Assembly: GCF_009789195.1 (NCBI RefSeq)
Contig: NZ_WSTC01000024.1
Location: 28,621-92,620, forward strand
Origin: Paenibacillus sp. MMS18-CY102
Lineage (GTDB): Bacteria > Bacillota > Bacilli > Paenibacillales > Paenibacillaceae
Length of the DNA: 64,000 bases
Direction: 5' to 3'
The translations under genes and the position numbers were made by a program. The notes below the pieces were generated by a model. It did no database searches. It was not told the DNA's origin and was given only the letters and a program-made list of their open reading frames with translations. This document shows positions 53,719 to 62,410 of this stretch, piece by piece (position 1 is the stretch's first letter; each line of letters begins with the position of its first letter).

Positions 53719-54621
53719 CTAGAAAGCCGGAACGACTGCGCCTTTATATTTTTGCTCGATAAAAGCTTTCACCTTCTCGCTGTTCAGCGCTGCTGCCAGC
53801 TTCTTCATCGCCTCGCTGTCCTTATTGTCCGGCCTGGATACGAGGATGTTAACGTAAGGTGAATCCTTGCCCTCAAGGAACAGCGCATCCGTCGTTGGGA
53901 CGAGCCCCGCCTCAAGCGCATAGTTCGTATTAATAATCCCCAAAGCCACTTCGTCCAGCACGCGGGGCAGCGTCGCCGCCTCCAGTTCAGTTACCTTAAA
54001 CTTCTTTGGATTGTCCGTAATATCACCGACAGTTGCGCTCACGCCAACCCCTTCCTTCAGCTTCAGCAGCCCGTTCTTCTCCAGCAATGACAAAGCGCGT
54101 CCGCCGTTAGACGGATCGTTCGGGATCGCGATCTTCGCTCCATCCTTTAGCTCCTCTATTTTTTTCAGCTTTTTGGAGTATGCCCCGAGCGGCTCGATAT
54201 GCACGCCAGCCACTTTCACCAAGTCATAGCCTTTGTCTTTATTGAACTGGTCGAGGTACGGCGTATGCTGAAAGAAATTCGCATCCAACTGTTTCTCATA
54301 TACTTGAACGTTAGGCTGCACGTAATCATTAAACTCAACGATTTCGAGATTGACGCCCTGTTCCTTCAAAATCGGCTGCACTTCTTTTAAAATCTCAGCA
54401 TGCGGCACCGGAGTAGCTCCGACCTTCAACACTGCAGGCGCAGCTTCTCCTGTTCCTTGCTCAACCGTGCCCTCATCCTCTTTCTTGTCCTCATCCTTAT
54501 TGCCGCACGCGGCTAATGTAAAGGCAAGCAGCATCACAAGCGTTAGCGCCACAAGCTTCTTCCACGGTCCAAAATAGCGGTTCGAGTGCCCTGACTGATT
54601 CGATTTCAAATGTTGTGCCAT
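53719..54621 (-). CDS. metQ: D-methionine ABC transporter, substrate-binding lipoprotein
   Basis: 300 residues, NlpA/MetQ family. Lipobox LAAC (LAFTLAAC) after a basic start, acidic linker (GNKDEDKKEDEG), then the binding domain: LKVGATPVPHAEIL, DANFFQHTPYLDQFN, IAIPNDPSNGGRALSLLEK, AALNSEKVKAFIEQKY. It captures methionine outside the membrane for MetNI. Last gene of metNIQ. Confidence 0.95.
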   Translation of the reverse strand: MAQHLKSNQSGHSNRYFGPWKKLVALTLVMLLAFTLAACGNKDEDKKEDEGTVEQGTGEAAPAVLKVGATPVPHAEILKEVQPILKEQGVNLEIVEFNDYVQPNVQVYEKQLDANFFQHTPYLDQFNKDKGYDLVKVAGVHIEPLGAYSKKLKKIEELKDGAKIAIPNDPSNGGRALSLLEKNGLLKLKEGVGVSATVGDITDNPKKFKVTELEAATLPRVLDEVALGIINTNYALEAGLVPTTDALFLEGKDSPYVNILVSRPDNKDSEAMKKLAAALNSEKVKAFIEQKYKGAVVPAF

Positions 54622-54687
54622 TAGCTGTATCAGCCTCCTAGATGTCCGTTGTTCAATTCGAATTCAATTCAATTCAAATCCATTCAT

Positions 54688-55353
54688 TTATTTGCGGCTC
54701 AAACGGCGAACGACACTATCTCCAATGGATTGCAACAATTGAACGAGTATAACAAGCAACACGACCGTGACGAGCATAACATCAGTCTGGAATCGTTGGT
54801 ACCCGTACCGCAGGGCCAAATCCCCTAGCCCACCGCCGCCGATCACGCCGGACATCGCCGTATATGAAACTAACGTAACCGCCGTAATCGTAATGCCGGC
54901 AACAAGCCCCAGCCTTGATTCACGCAGCAACACGCGCCGTACGATTGTCCAACTGGAAGCCCCCATCGCTTGTGCCGCTTCGATGACACCGCGATCGACC
55001 TCACGGAGCGAGGTTTCCACGAGACGGGCGAAGAACGGGGCAGCAGCAACGACCAGCGGCGGGATGGAGCCTTCAACTCCGATAGACGTTCCCGTCAACC
55101 ATTTGGTAAAAGGCATAATCGAAATCATCAGAATAACGAACGGAACGGAGCGCAGCACATTCACGACGAACGAAAGCACGCCATACGCAATCGGCTGGCT
55201 AAGCAGCTGGCCGCGCGAGGTCAGGTATAACACAATGCCCAGGAGCAAGCCAATCACTACCGTAAACAGAAGCGACAGCCCCAGCATCGTTAGCGTATCA
55301 ATGGCCGCTTCGCGGATTTCGTCTGGGCGGACATTTTCAAATGACATGGTCAT
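54688..55353 (-). CDS. metI: D-methionine ABC transporter, permease
   Basis: 221 residues, about five membrane segments. The coupling motif region is EAAQAMGASSWTIVRRVLLRES, and YTAMSGVIGGGGLGDLALRYGYQRF is typical of MetI. The start ATG overlaps the metN stop by four bases. Confidence 0.95.
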   Translation of the reverse strand: MTMSFENVRPDEIREAAIDTLTMLGLSLLFTVVIGLLLGIVLYLTSRGQLLSQPIAYGVLSFVVNVLRSVPFVILMISIMPFTKWLTGTSIGVEGSIPPLVVAAAPFFARLVETSLREVDRGVIEAAQAMGASSWTIVRRVLLRESRLGLVAGITITAVTLVSYTAMSGVIGGGGLGDLALRYGYQRFQTDVMLVTVVLLVILVQLLQSIGDSVVRRLSRK

Positions 55354-56357
55354 GCAAGCACCTCGGCTTCAATGCCCTCGGCATGCAAGCGCGCTAAGAT
55401 TCGCTCCACATCGCCCTCGCTTCCACGAACGTCAACAAGCAATTGGCCGTACGGAATTCGTTTCATTCGGGACACTGTCCCCTGCAATATTGAGAATACA
55501 GCCCCAGTCTCCTTAACCGCCTCGAACAAGACCGGCTCATACGTCTGCCTGCCTTTGAACCGGACCCGCAGCAGCTTGCCCCGCCTGACGCCATCCTCGC
55601 TCGGAAAACCGCTTGAAGCATGCGTCGATTGCTCCACGAAATCCTGCGTCACCTGCGCGCGAGGATGCAGGAATACATCGATAACATCGCCCATCTCGAT
55701 AATTTCACCTTGATCAATGACCGCTACCCGATCACAAATCGAACGAATGACATGCATTTCGTGCGTAATTAGCATAATCGTCAACCCGAGCTTCTCATTA
55801 ATATCGAGCAGCAAGGACAGTATCGAGTCCGTCGTCTGCGGATCGAGCGCCGAGGTCGCTTCATCACATAGCAGCACATCCGGCTTATTCGCCAGTGCAC
55901 GGGCTATGCCAACCCGCTGCTTCTGTCCGCCAGACAGCTGGGACGGATACCGGTCCGCATAGCCCTCCAGCCCTACTAGCCTAAGCAGCTCATCCACTCT
56001 GGCACGAATCTCCGAGCGTGGCTGCCTGGCGAGCCGCAATGGAAACGCGATATTGTCGCGTACCGTCGCCGTCGATAGCAAATTGAAATGTTGAAAAATA
56101 ATCCCGATTCGCCTGCGTTGCAGCTGAAGCTGCCTCGTGCTCAGCCGAGTCAGGTCGGTGCCCCCGACGACTACGCTGCCCGAGGTTGGCCTTTCCAACA
56201 AATTGACGCAACGCAATAGCGTACTCTTGCCCGCGCCAGAATGGCCGATGACGCCGAATATTTCTCCGCTTCGCACATACAGGTCAATGCCGCGGATCGC
56301 GTCTGTCACGCCTGATGCGCTATGGTACCTTTTGGTGACAGCCTTAAGCTCAATCAG
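55350..56357 (-). CDS. metN: D-methionine ABC transporter, ATP-binding protein (apparent CTG start)
   Basis: 335 residues when read from CTG 56357. Walker A GHSGAGKST, signature LSGGQKQRVGIARAL, Walker B LLCDEATSALDPQT and the C-terminal NIL regulatory domain (~245-335, RMKRIPYGQLLVDV). The first ATG/GTG/TTG in frame is GTG 56309, which would remove the first beta strand. Upstream, in frame and without a stop, the sequence reads (CTG)-IELKAVTKRYHSASG, the usual MetN N-terminus. GGAGGT sits eight bases before the CTG. An ATT codon adjacent to it is the other possibility. No SAM riboswitch was found: the terminator of the preceding gene leaves under 80 bp of leader. Confidence 0.93.
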   Translation of the reverse strand: MIELKAVTKRYHSASGVTDAIRGIDLYVRSGEIFGVIGHSGAGKSTLLRCVNLLERPTSGSVVVGGTDLTRLSTRQLQLQRRRIGIIFQHFNLLSTATVRDNIAFPLRLARQPRSEIRARVDELLRLVGLEGYADRYPSQLSGGQKQRVGIARALANKPDVLLCDEATSALDPQTTDSILSLLLDINEKLGLTIMLITHEMHVIRSICDRVAVIDQGEIIEMGDVIDVFLHPRAQVTQDFVEQSTHASSGFPSEDGVRRGKLLRVRFKGRQTYEPVLFEAVKETGAVFSILQGTVSRMKRIPYGQLLVDVRGSEGDVERILARLHAEGIEAEVLA

Positions 56358-56435
56358 AATGGAACACCTCCAGCTGGCGTTTGATCACAGTGTTTCCAAC
56401 ATGAACCCATACCATGAATGCGGGCGCCAACGAAC

Positions 56436-56473
56436 AGAAAAAAGCCTTGCTCCAATTGCTGGAACAAGGCCGA
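56436..56473 (-). terminator. Terminator ahead of metN
   Basis: On the minus strand, GCCTTGTTCCAGC-AATT-GGAGCAAGGC is followed by six T. It ends the small gene at 56501. Confidence 0.85.
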
Positions 56474-56500
56474 TCTATCAAACTATAAGGTTCTGCCCGC

Positions 56501-56689
56501 TTATCCGACCGAGGAGTTCAGCTTGCCGAGCTCATCTTCCACCAACATCGTTAACTCTTCTTCGTAACCGCCGGTGATCCGATATTTGCGAATGTACTCT
56601 TTCACAAATTTGCGAGGATCTTTCGGTTGAAAAATTCTCGTGAGCTCTTTCAGGCTTTCCTTGACTTCATTCTGGCTATGTTTGGCCAT
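56501..56689 (-). CDS. Small hypothetical protein
   Basis: 62 residues: a charged helical protein (EVKESLKELTRIFQPKDPRK; EYIRKYRITGGYEEELTML). ATG 56689 follows GGGGGGGAG at good spacing, and a clear terminator closes the gene. Family not recognised. Confidence 0.75.
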   Translation of the reverse strand: MAKHSQNEVKESLKELTRIFQPKDPRKFVKEYIRKYRITGGYEEELTMLVEDELGKLNSSVG

Positions 56690-56911
56690 GAAATCTCCCC
56701 CCCTAAGCGTTGGATGGTCATCCTTTAACTTCACGGTACGAGTACGGAAGGCGGCACGGTGCCGCGAATCCTCCCTTCGGCAGTAGGCAGTTCCAATGGA
56801 CAATAAGCAAACAATTTGCACTTTTCTCACTATTATAACACTCGTTGGTTAGCTGTAAAAGGGAATCAATCAAATAAAACGTTTACATAAACAAATTTTA
56901 CAAAAGTCTTA

Positions 56912-57124
56912 CTATTGCTCGTCATTCCCGTCCTCCGGCAATAGCTGCGAATCCGCTAGTTGCGAGGGGGCTGCAGATCGCGAGGTGTCCTCTCCTGTCG
57001 CTGAACGGTAGCCGATTGCGTCTGCACCTTTTCGAAACATGCGCAGATACGCGATCACGCCTACTACGGCTACGACTATGCCAAATACGACAACAAGGGC
57101 TGTCACCCATTCTTCAACAAACAT
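56912..57124 (-). CDS. Small membrane protein
   Basis: 70 residues with one N-terminal span (WVTALVVVFGIVVAVVGVIAYL), basic RMFRKG and a hydrophilic Ser/Ala/Asp-rich tail. GAGGGGG precedes the ATG. Unknown function. The 222 bp between this and the gene at 56501 hold only an AT-rich promoter-like stretch. Confidence 0.7.
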   Translation of the reverse strand: MFVEEWVTALVVVFGIVVAVVGVIAYLRMFRKGADAIGYRSATGEDTSRSAAPSQLADSQLLPEDGNDEQ

Positions 57125-57206
57125 CCTGATGCCCCCTCACAACCATTTTCCAGATATAGTTAAGTATAACGAAAAGGACAGCCCCTTTCAACCAACGTGC
57201 GAACGC

Positions 57207-57626
57207 CTAACGCTCTGGCGTAACGAGGCGAAAAGCGCTGCTGCCCCATGCGAGCAGGCTGCCGCCTGCTCCATAAATATGGGCCTCCATCGTCACCGTT
57301 CGCCTCGAGCGATGCACGATTCCCGCTTCGCATTGGATCTCTCCAGCCCCTGATGAAGCAAGGTAATGGATGTTCATCTGGGCCGTTACTAGCAATTCTC
57401 CCGGAAAGGCCCGCATCGCAGCAAGCCCCATCGCATTATCCATGATTGCCGCTAGAACCCCGCCGTGCACGAGATCTGCCATGTTCAAATGGCGCTCCGT
57501 GCATAGCAGGCTTATGACCGCCCGGCCAGGCTCTGCACTTACAATTTCACAGCCGAGCGTTCCCCAGAAGGTACGCCGGGCACGCTCTTCCACCTTCGCC
57601 CAGTCTTCACCCTCATTCGGCACCAT
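57207..57626 (-). CDS. PaaI-type hotdog thioesterase
   Basis: 139 residues, single hotdog fold. Signature DLVHGGVLAAIMDNAMGLAAM and AQMNIHYLASSGAGEIQCEA. It would hydrolyse acyl- or aryl-CoA thioesters in the cytoplasm. ATG 57626 has GGAAGG 11 bases upstream, and the gene overlaps the acyl-CoA ligase stop by 14 bp, so the two are coupled. Probably recycles CoA in fatty-acid degradation. Confidence 0.9.
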   Translation of the reverse strand: MVPNEGEDWAKVEERARRTFWGTLGCEIVSAEPGRAVISLLCTERHLNMADLVHGGVLAAIMDNAMGLAAMRAFPGELLVTAQMNIHYLASSGAGEIQCEAGIVHRSRRTVTMEAHIYGAGGSLLAWGSSAFRLVTPER

Positions 57627-59352
57627 CCTTATCGCTTCCTTCCGGGTTAGGATCGTTCTCCAGCTCCTCATGGAGCTTGCGCTTAAGCACTTTGCCAATG
57701 ATGGTCTTAGGCAACGAATCACGGAATTCGTACAGATGCGGCACCTTAAAAGAAGCCAGCCGTGCACGGCACCAATGGTTCAGCTCGGCCTGCGTCAGCT
57801 CGGCGCCTTGCTTCGGGATAATATACGCCTTAACGGTTTGCCCGCGATATTCATCCTCAATGCCGATGATCGCCGCTTCTTGGACGCCGGGATGCTCATA
57901 CAGCACTTCCTCGACCTCGCGCGGATAAATATTGAATCCGCCTGCGATAATTACATCTTTAATGCGGTCCACAATCGCAAAAAAGCCGTCCTCATCCATA
58001 GTCGCCAAATCACCCGTATACAACCAGCCGTCCCGCAGCACCTTGGCCGTCTCGTCTGGCCGGTTCCAATACCCTTTCATCACCTGCGGCCCGCGAATGG
58101 CAAGCTCCCCGATTTCGCCAATCGCGACAGGCTCGCCCGTCTTGGGATCAACGACCAAGCAATCCGTATCCGGAAACGGAAGGCCAATCGTCCCGATTTT
58201 CCGTTTTCCCCATATTGGGTTAGCATGCGTTACCGGCGAAGCCTCCGTTAAGCCATAGCCTTCGATCAGCCTGCCTCCAGTTAACGATTCGAATTTCTCC
58301 TGCACCTCAAGCGGAAGCGGAGCGGAACCGCTCACGCAGATCTCAATCGAGGACAAGTCCATCTTGGACGCCTGCGGGTGATTAATTAAAGCGACGTACA
58401 TGGTTGGTGCACCGGGAAAAATCGAAGGCCGCTTTTCCCGTATCGTCTGCAGCACCTGCACCGTCTCGAATCGAGGCAATAGAATAAGCTCGCCAGCCCG
58501 CAACGTTGCCAAATTCATTAACACCGTTAAACCAAACACATGGAATAACGGCAGCGCCGCCAAAAAACGCTCGCGCGTGTCAGTAGCCCGATAGAACCAT
58601 GCCGATGTCTGCATCGTATTGGCTACCAAATTGCGATGCGTCAGCATGACTCCTTTGGCAAGCCCTGTCGTACCGCCTGTATACTGAAGCTGTGCCAAAT
58701 CATTCGCCGCATCAATGCCGGCAACGGAGGCAAGATCCGGCTTGGCGGCAGCCATCAGCCGGGAATAGGCATGAATGCCGTGCTTCCCATACGGAATGTC
58801 CGGACGGAAGCCCTCTTTCCGCTGTTTAAGCGGGTATAATATATTTTTCGGAAAAGGAAGCCCATCTTTTATAGAAGTGATGATCACTTTACGCAAATCC
58901 GGCAAAGGTCCTAGTTCTGGGTGCTCACCCCGGACGCGCGCGAGCCTGGCATACAGCAAATCGACCGTTATGATGACGGATGCACCGCTATCTGCCAGCT
59001 GATGCTCCAGCTCCCGCTCAACATAGAGCGGATTCGTCTGGACGACGACCGCGCCGGCCAGCAGCGCACCATAATAAGCAATGACCGCCTGTGGGCAATT
59101 CGGCAGCATAATCGCGACCCGCTCGCCTTTGGCCACACCAAACCCCCGAAGGATGCCCGCCATCTTGCGGACATCCTCCAGCAGGCGATTGTACGTGATG
59201 GTCCTGCCTAAGAAATGTACGGCGGGCCGGTCGCCATGCTTACGCGCTGCTTCAAGCAGCAGATCGGGAACGGACCAATCGGGATAACTCGCCGAAGGCG
59301 GCACCTCTTCCGGGTAATGGCGCAACCACGGACGCGGCTCAATCGGTTCCAT
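57613..59352 (-). CDS. lcfA: Long-chain fatty-acid-CoA ligase
   Basis: 579-residue ANL enzyme. P-loop QYTGGTTGLAKGVMLTHRN, A5 GYGLTEASPVTHANP, A7 YTGDLATMDEDGFFAIVDRIKD, A8 IIAGGFNIYPREVEEVL and A10 lysine in PKTIIGKVLKRKL. It activates free fatty acids for beta-oxidation. ATG 59352 follows AAAGGG. 47 bp after fadE, in the same direction. Confidence 0.93.
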   Translation of the reverse strand: MEPIEPRPWLRHYPEEVPPSASYPDWSVPDLLLEAARKHGDRPAVHFLGRTITYNRLLEDVRKMAGILRGFGVAKGERVAIMLPNCPQAVIAYYGALLAGAVVVQTNPLYVERELEHQLADSGASVIITVDLLYARLARVRGEHPELGPLPDLRKVIITSIKDGLPFPKNILYPLKQRKEGFRPDIPYGKHGIHAYSRLMAAAKPDLASVAGIDAANDLAQLQYTGGTTGLAKGVMLTHRNLVANTMQTSAWFYRATDTRERFLAALPLFHVFGLTVLMNLATLRAGELILLPRFETVQVLQTIREKRPSIFPGAPTMYVALINHPQASKMDLSSIEICVSGSAPLPLEVQEKFESLTGGRLIEGYGLTEASPVTHANPIWGKRKIGTIGLPFPDTDCLVVDPKTGEPVAIGEIGELAIRGPQVMKGYWNRPDETAKVLRDGWLYTGDLATMDEDGFFAIVDRIKDVIIAGGFNIYPREVEEVLYEHPGVQEAAIIGIEDEYRGQTVKAYIIPKQGAELTQAELNHWCRARLASFKVPHLYEFRDSLPKTIIGKVLKRKLHEELENDPNPEGSDKDGAE

Positions 59353-59399
59353 CGTCCTCACCCTTTCCGATTCGAATGGGGCTGCTCGATGTTGGGCAG

Positions 59400-61178
59400 T
59401 TACACGACGTATCGGCCCGCTTCCTTCACCTTGGCGGCAATCGTGCGCTTGCGTGCAATCGTATCCTCCTGCGGAGCCCGCATCAGCTTCTTCAGCACAG
59501 AGAGCTGCACCTGCAGCGAATCGCCCCGCTCGACGGCGGCTAACCCTTTTTTCGCTAACTGTTCAATCCGCTCCATTGCCTCCTGCACGAATACAACCGT
59601 CATATCGATCGCATTGCCTGCCTTCGCTTCGCCTTCCCGGGCAATCAGCTTCTTCACGCGCAGCAGCGCACTCTCCATGGCGTAGATGTCGATCATAATA
59701 TCCGCAAGCGTCACGAGCACTTCCTGCTCCTGCTCCAGCCGTAGCCCAAGCTGCTGGACGGCGAGCCCGCCGACCGCAAGAAACGTCCGTTTGGCCTGGG
59801 CTAGACGATAGGTTTCGAGGCTAAGCACACCCTCGAAGGATGGCAGAGGCATCGGCTGCAGCAGCTCCGCTTGCAAAGCCCTCGCCTTGCGAAGCAGCGG
59901 CAGGTCGCCTTTGAGCGCCTTCTTCATCAGAGTGCCGGGAATGAGCATGCGATTGATCTCATTCGTCCCTTCAAAAATGCGGTTAATGCGCGAGTCGCGG
60001 TAGATTCGCTCGATTTTGTATTCCTGCATATAGCCGTAGCCGCCGTGAATTTGCACCCCTTCATCCGCAATATAGTCGAGCGCCTCTGTTGCGAACACCT
60101 TCACAATGGAGCATTCCAACGCGTACTCCGCAATGGCTTTGGCTGCTTGTGCGCCACTATCGGGCGCGTTCGGGTCCGCCGCACCCAACCGCTCGTCAAT
60201 CCAGCCCGCCGTCCGGTACACCATGCTCTCCATCACGAATGCGGCAATGTTCATATCCGCTAATTTCGCGCCGATGAGAGGAAAGCTCGCGATTGGCCTT
60301 CCAAACTGTTTGCGGGCCGCCGCATAGCCCACCGACAGCCGAATCGCTTCCTTCGCCGTGCCTACGCAGCCCGCGCCTAGTTTGAAACGCCCGATGTTTA
60401 AAATATTGAAGGCGATCTGATGGCCTTTGCCGACCTCGCCAAGGACGTTAGCAACCGGAACCGGCGCATCCTCAAAAAACAAGGGGCAGGTCGAGGAGCC
60501 CTTAATGCCCATCTTCTTCTCCTCCGGACCGACCGTGAAGCCCGGCGTTCCCCGCTCGACGATGAATGCGGTAAAATGGTCCCCATCCACCTTCGCATAG
60601 ACGATATAAACGTCGGCAAAGGCAGCATTCGTAATATACAGCTTGGAGCCGCTTAACAAATAATGGCTTCCGTCCGGCGACAGCCGCGCCGTCGTCCGGG
60701 CGCCAAGCGCATCCGAGCCAGAGCCTGGCTCGGTCAGGCAGTATGCTGCGATTCGCGTGCCTGCAGCCAGATCAGGCAAGAAGCGCGCCTTCTGCTCCGG
60801 CGTTCCGAAGAAGACGATCGGCAGCGTGCCAATCCCAACATGCGCACCGACGGACAGCGCGAAGGAGGAGGCTTCTGCCATCGTTTCCGCCAGCAGCGTC
60901 GTGCTCACTTTATCAAGCCCCAGCCCGCCATAGGCCTCCGGCACATCGGCGCCAAGCAAGCCAAGCTCGCCTGCCTTGCGCATCAGCTCGACCGTTAAGC
61001 CATAATCGAGCTTCTCCAACTGCTCGTCGCGCGTCTTCACTTCCCCTTCAACGAATGCGCGGGCCGCATCCGCCATCATCCGTTGTTCTTCGGTCAAATC
61101 CTCCGGTGTCGCAATCGTATCCGGCGCAAAATCGTCCACGACAAAACGGCCGCCGTTCTGTGCGCTCTCCGTCGCCAT
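59400..61178 (-). CDS. fadE: Acyl-CoA dehydrogenase
   Basis: 592 residues, matching the ~594 of Bacillus FadE. Acyl-CoA dehydrogenase core with AYCLTEPGSGSDALGARTTA (FAD and substrate), FEDAPVPVANVLGEVGKG, QFGRPIASFPLIGAKLADM and QIHGGYGYMQEYKIERIYRDSRINRIFEGTNEI, split here by the active region. An extra C-terminal ~170 residues form a helical domain, as in this subfamily. Catalyses the first oxidation step. ATG 61178 is four bases after the fadA stop. A longer frame into fadA is not used. Confidence 0.93.
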   Translation of the reverse strand: MATESAQNGGRFVVDDFAPDTIATPEDLTEEQRMMADAARAFVEGEVKTRDEQLEKLDYGLTVELMRKAGELGLLGADVPEAYGGLGLDKVSTTLLAETMAEASSFALSVGAHVGIGTLPIVFFGTPEQKARFLPDLAAGTRIAAYCLTEPGSGSDALGARTTARLSPDGSHYLLSGSKLYITNAAFADVYIVYAKVDGDHFTAFIVERGTPGFTVGPEEKKMGIKGSSTCPLFFEDAPVPVANVLGEVGKGHQIAFNILNIGRFKLGAGCVGTAKEAIRLSVGYAAARKQFGRPIASFPLIGAKLADMNIAAFVMESMVYRTAGWIDERLGAADPNAPDSGAQAAKAIAEYALECSIVKVFATEALDYIADEGVQIHGGYGYMQEYKIERIYRDSRINRIFEGTNEINRMLIPGTLMKKALKGDLPLLRKARALQAELLQPMPLPSFEGVLSLETYRLAQAKRTFLAVGGLAVQQLGLRLEQEQEVLVTLADIMIDIYAMESALLRVKKLIAREGEAKAGNAIDMTVVFVQEAMERIEQLAKKGLAAVERGDSLQVQLSVLKKLMRAPQEDTIARKRTIAAKVKEAGRYVV

Positions 61179-61182
61179 CGGT

Positions 61183-62385
61183 TCACACGCCCCTTTCCAA
61201 TTCGAACACGCCTGCCGCTCCCATGCCCCCTCCGACACACATCGATACAATGCCATACTGCGCCCCCCGCCTGCGCAGCTCATGCAGCAGCGAAACGGTC
61301 AGCTTCGCCCCTGTGCAGCCAAGCGGATGGCCCAGCGCAATCGCGCCTCCGTTAACATTCACCCGCTCCTCCGGCAGCCCGAGCTCCCGAATGATCGGCA
61401 CGCATTGCGCAGCGAAAGCTTCGTTCAGCTCAAACAAATCGACCTGGTCCAGCGAAATTCTCGCACGGGCAACCGCCTTCGGAATCGCCTCAATCGGCCC
61501 AATGCCCATAACCTCCGGCGCAACGCCTGCGACAGCGTATGAGCGGAAGCTCGCAAGCGGCTGTACGCCAAGCCGGGCGGCACGGGCGCGGCTCATGACG
61601 ACGACTGCGGCTGCGGCGTCGCTCATTTGCGATGCGTTGCCTGCCGTAACGGTCCCCGCCCGTGCGAAAGCTGGCTTCAGCGCCGCCAGCCTTGCTTCTG
61701 TCGTGTCCGGCCGAACGCCCTCATCTGTCTGGAACGTGAAGGAGCGTTCGGCCGGGCGACCCGATGTGTCCACGCTGGCAAGCTTTACCTCCATCGGGAC
61801 GATTTCATCCTCGAAGCGCCCTCCCGCAATCGCGGCTGCCGCCTTCCGATGGCTCGCTGCCGCAAACGCATCCTGATCCTGTCGGCTGACACCGTAGCGC
61901 AGCGCCACCTCTTCCGCTGTATGCCCCATTCCCATGTAGGCTTCAGGCATCGTATCAACGATGGCCGGATGAGGCGATAATCGAAACCCTGTCATCGGCA
62001 CATGGCTCATGCTCTCCACTCCGCCTGCCACGATGACCTCTGCTTCCCCGAGCCGGATGCGCTCTGATGCATATGCGATGGCTTGCAGCCCTGATGCACA
62101 GAACCGATTCACTGTCACCGCCGGCACCGAATGCGGGAAGCCTGCATATAGCGACATCAATCTAGCAAAATTAAGCCCCTGCTCGCCTTCCGGCATCGCA
62201 CAGCCAATGATGACATCTTCGATGTCGGCCGCTTGCAGCCCCGGCACCCGGTCAACTGCCGCCCGCAGCACAGCGCGTCCCATATCCTCCGCACGCGTCT
62301 GCGACAGCGCGCCCCGCTTGGCTTTGCCGACTGCGGTCCGAACCGCAGAGACGATGACAGGGTCGCGTTCCCAATCGTTAGGCAT
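61183..62385 (-). CDS. fadA: Acetyl-CoA acyltransferase (3-ketoacyl-CoA thiolase)
   Basis: 400 residues. Nucleophile Cys in NRFCASGLQAIAYA, His in ALGHPLGCTGAKL and second Cys in MCVGGGMGAAGVFE. Thiolytic cleavage, the last step of beta-oxidation. GGGGGAGAG precedes the ATG. 25 bp after fadN. Confidence 0.95.
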   Translation of the reverse strand: MPNDWERDPVIVSAVRTAVGKAKRGALSQTRAEDMGRAVLRAAVDRVPGLQAADIEDVIIGCAMPEGEQGLNFARLMSLYAGFPHSVPAVTVNRFCASGLQAIAYASERIRLGEAEVIVAGGVESMSHVPMTGFRLSPHPAIVDTMPEAYMGMGHTAEEVALRYGVSRQDQDAFAAASHRKAAAAIAGGRFEDEIVPMEVKLASVDTSGRPAERSFTFQTDEGVRPDTTEARLAALKPAFARAGTVTAGNASQMSDAAAAVVVMSRARAARLGVQPLASFRSYAVAGVAPEVMGIGPIEAIPKAVARARISLDQVDLFELNEAFAAQCVPIIRELGLPEERVNVNGGAIALGHPLGCTGAKLTVSLLHELRRRGAQYGIVSMCVGGGMGAAGVFELERGV

Positions 62386-62410
62386 CCACTCTCCCCCTTC
62401 TGTATGCGGC

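Noticed and set aside
56358..56435. SAM riboswitch (S-box) or T-box before metNIQ
   Set aside because: Fewer than 80 bases lie between the preceding terminator and the metN ribosome site, too short for either, and no S-box core motifs are visible.
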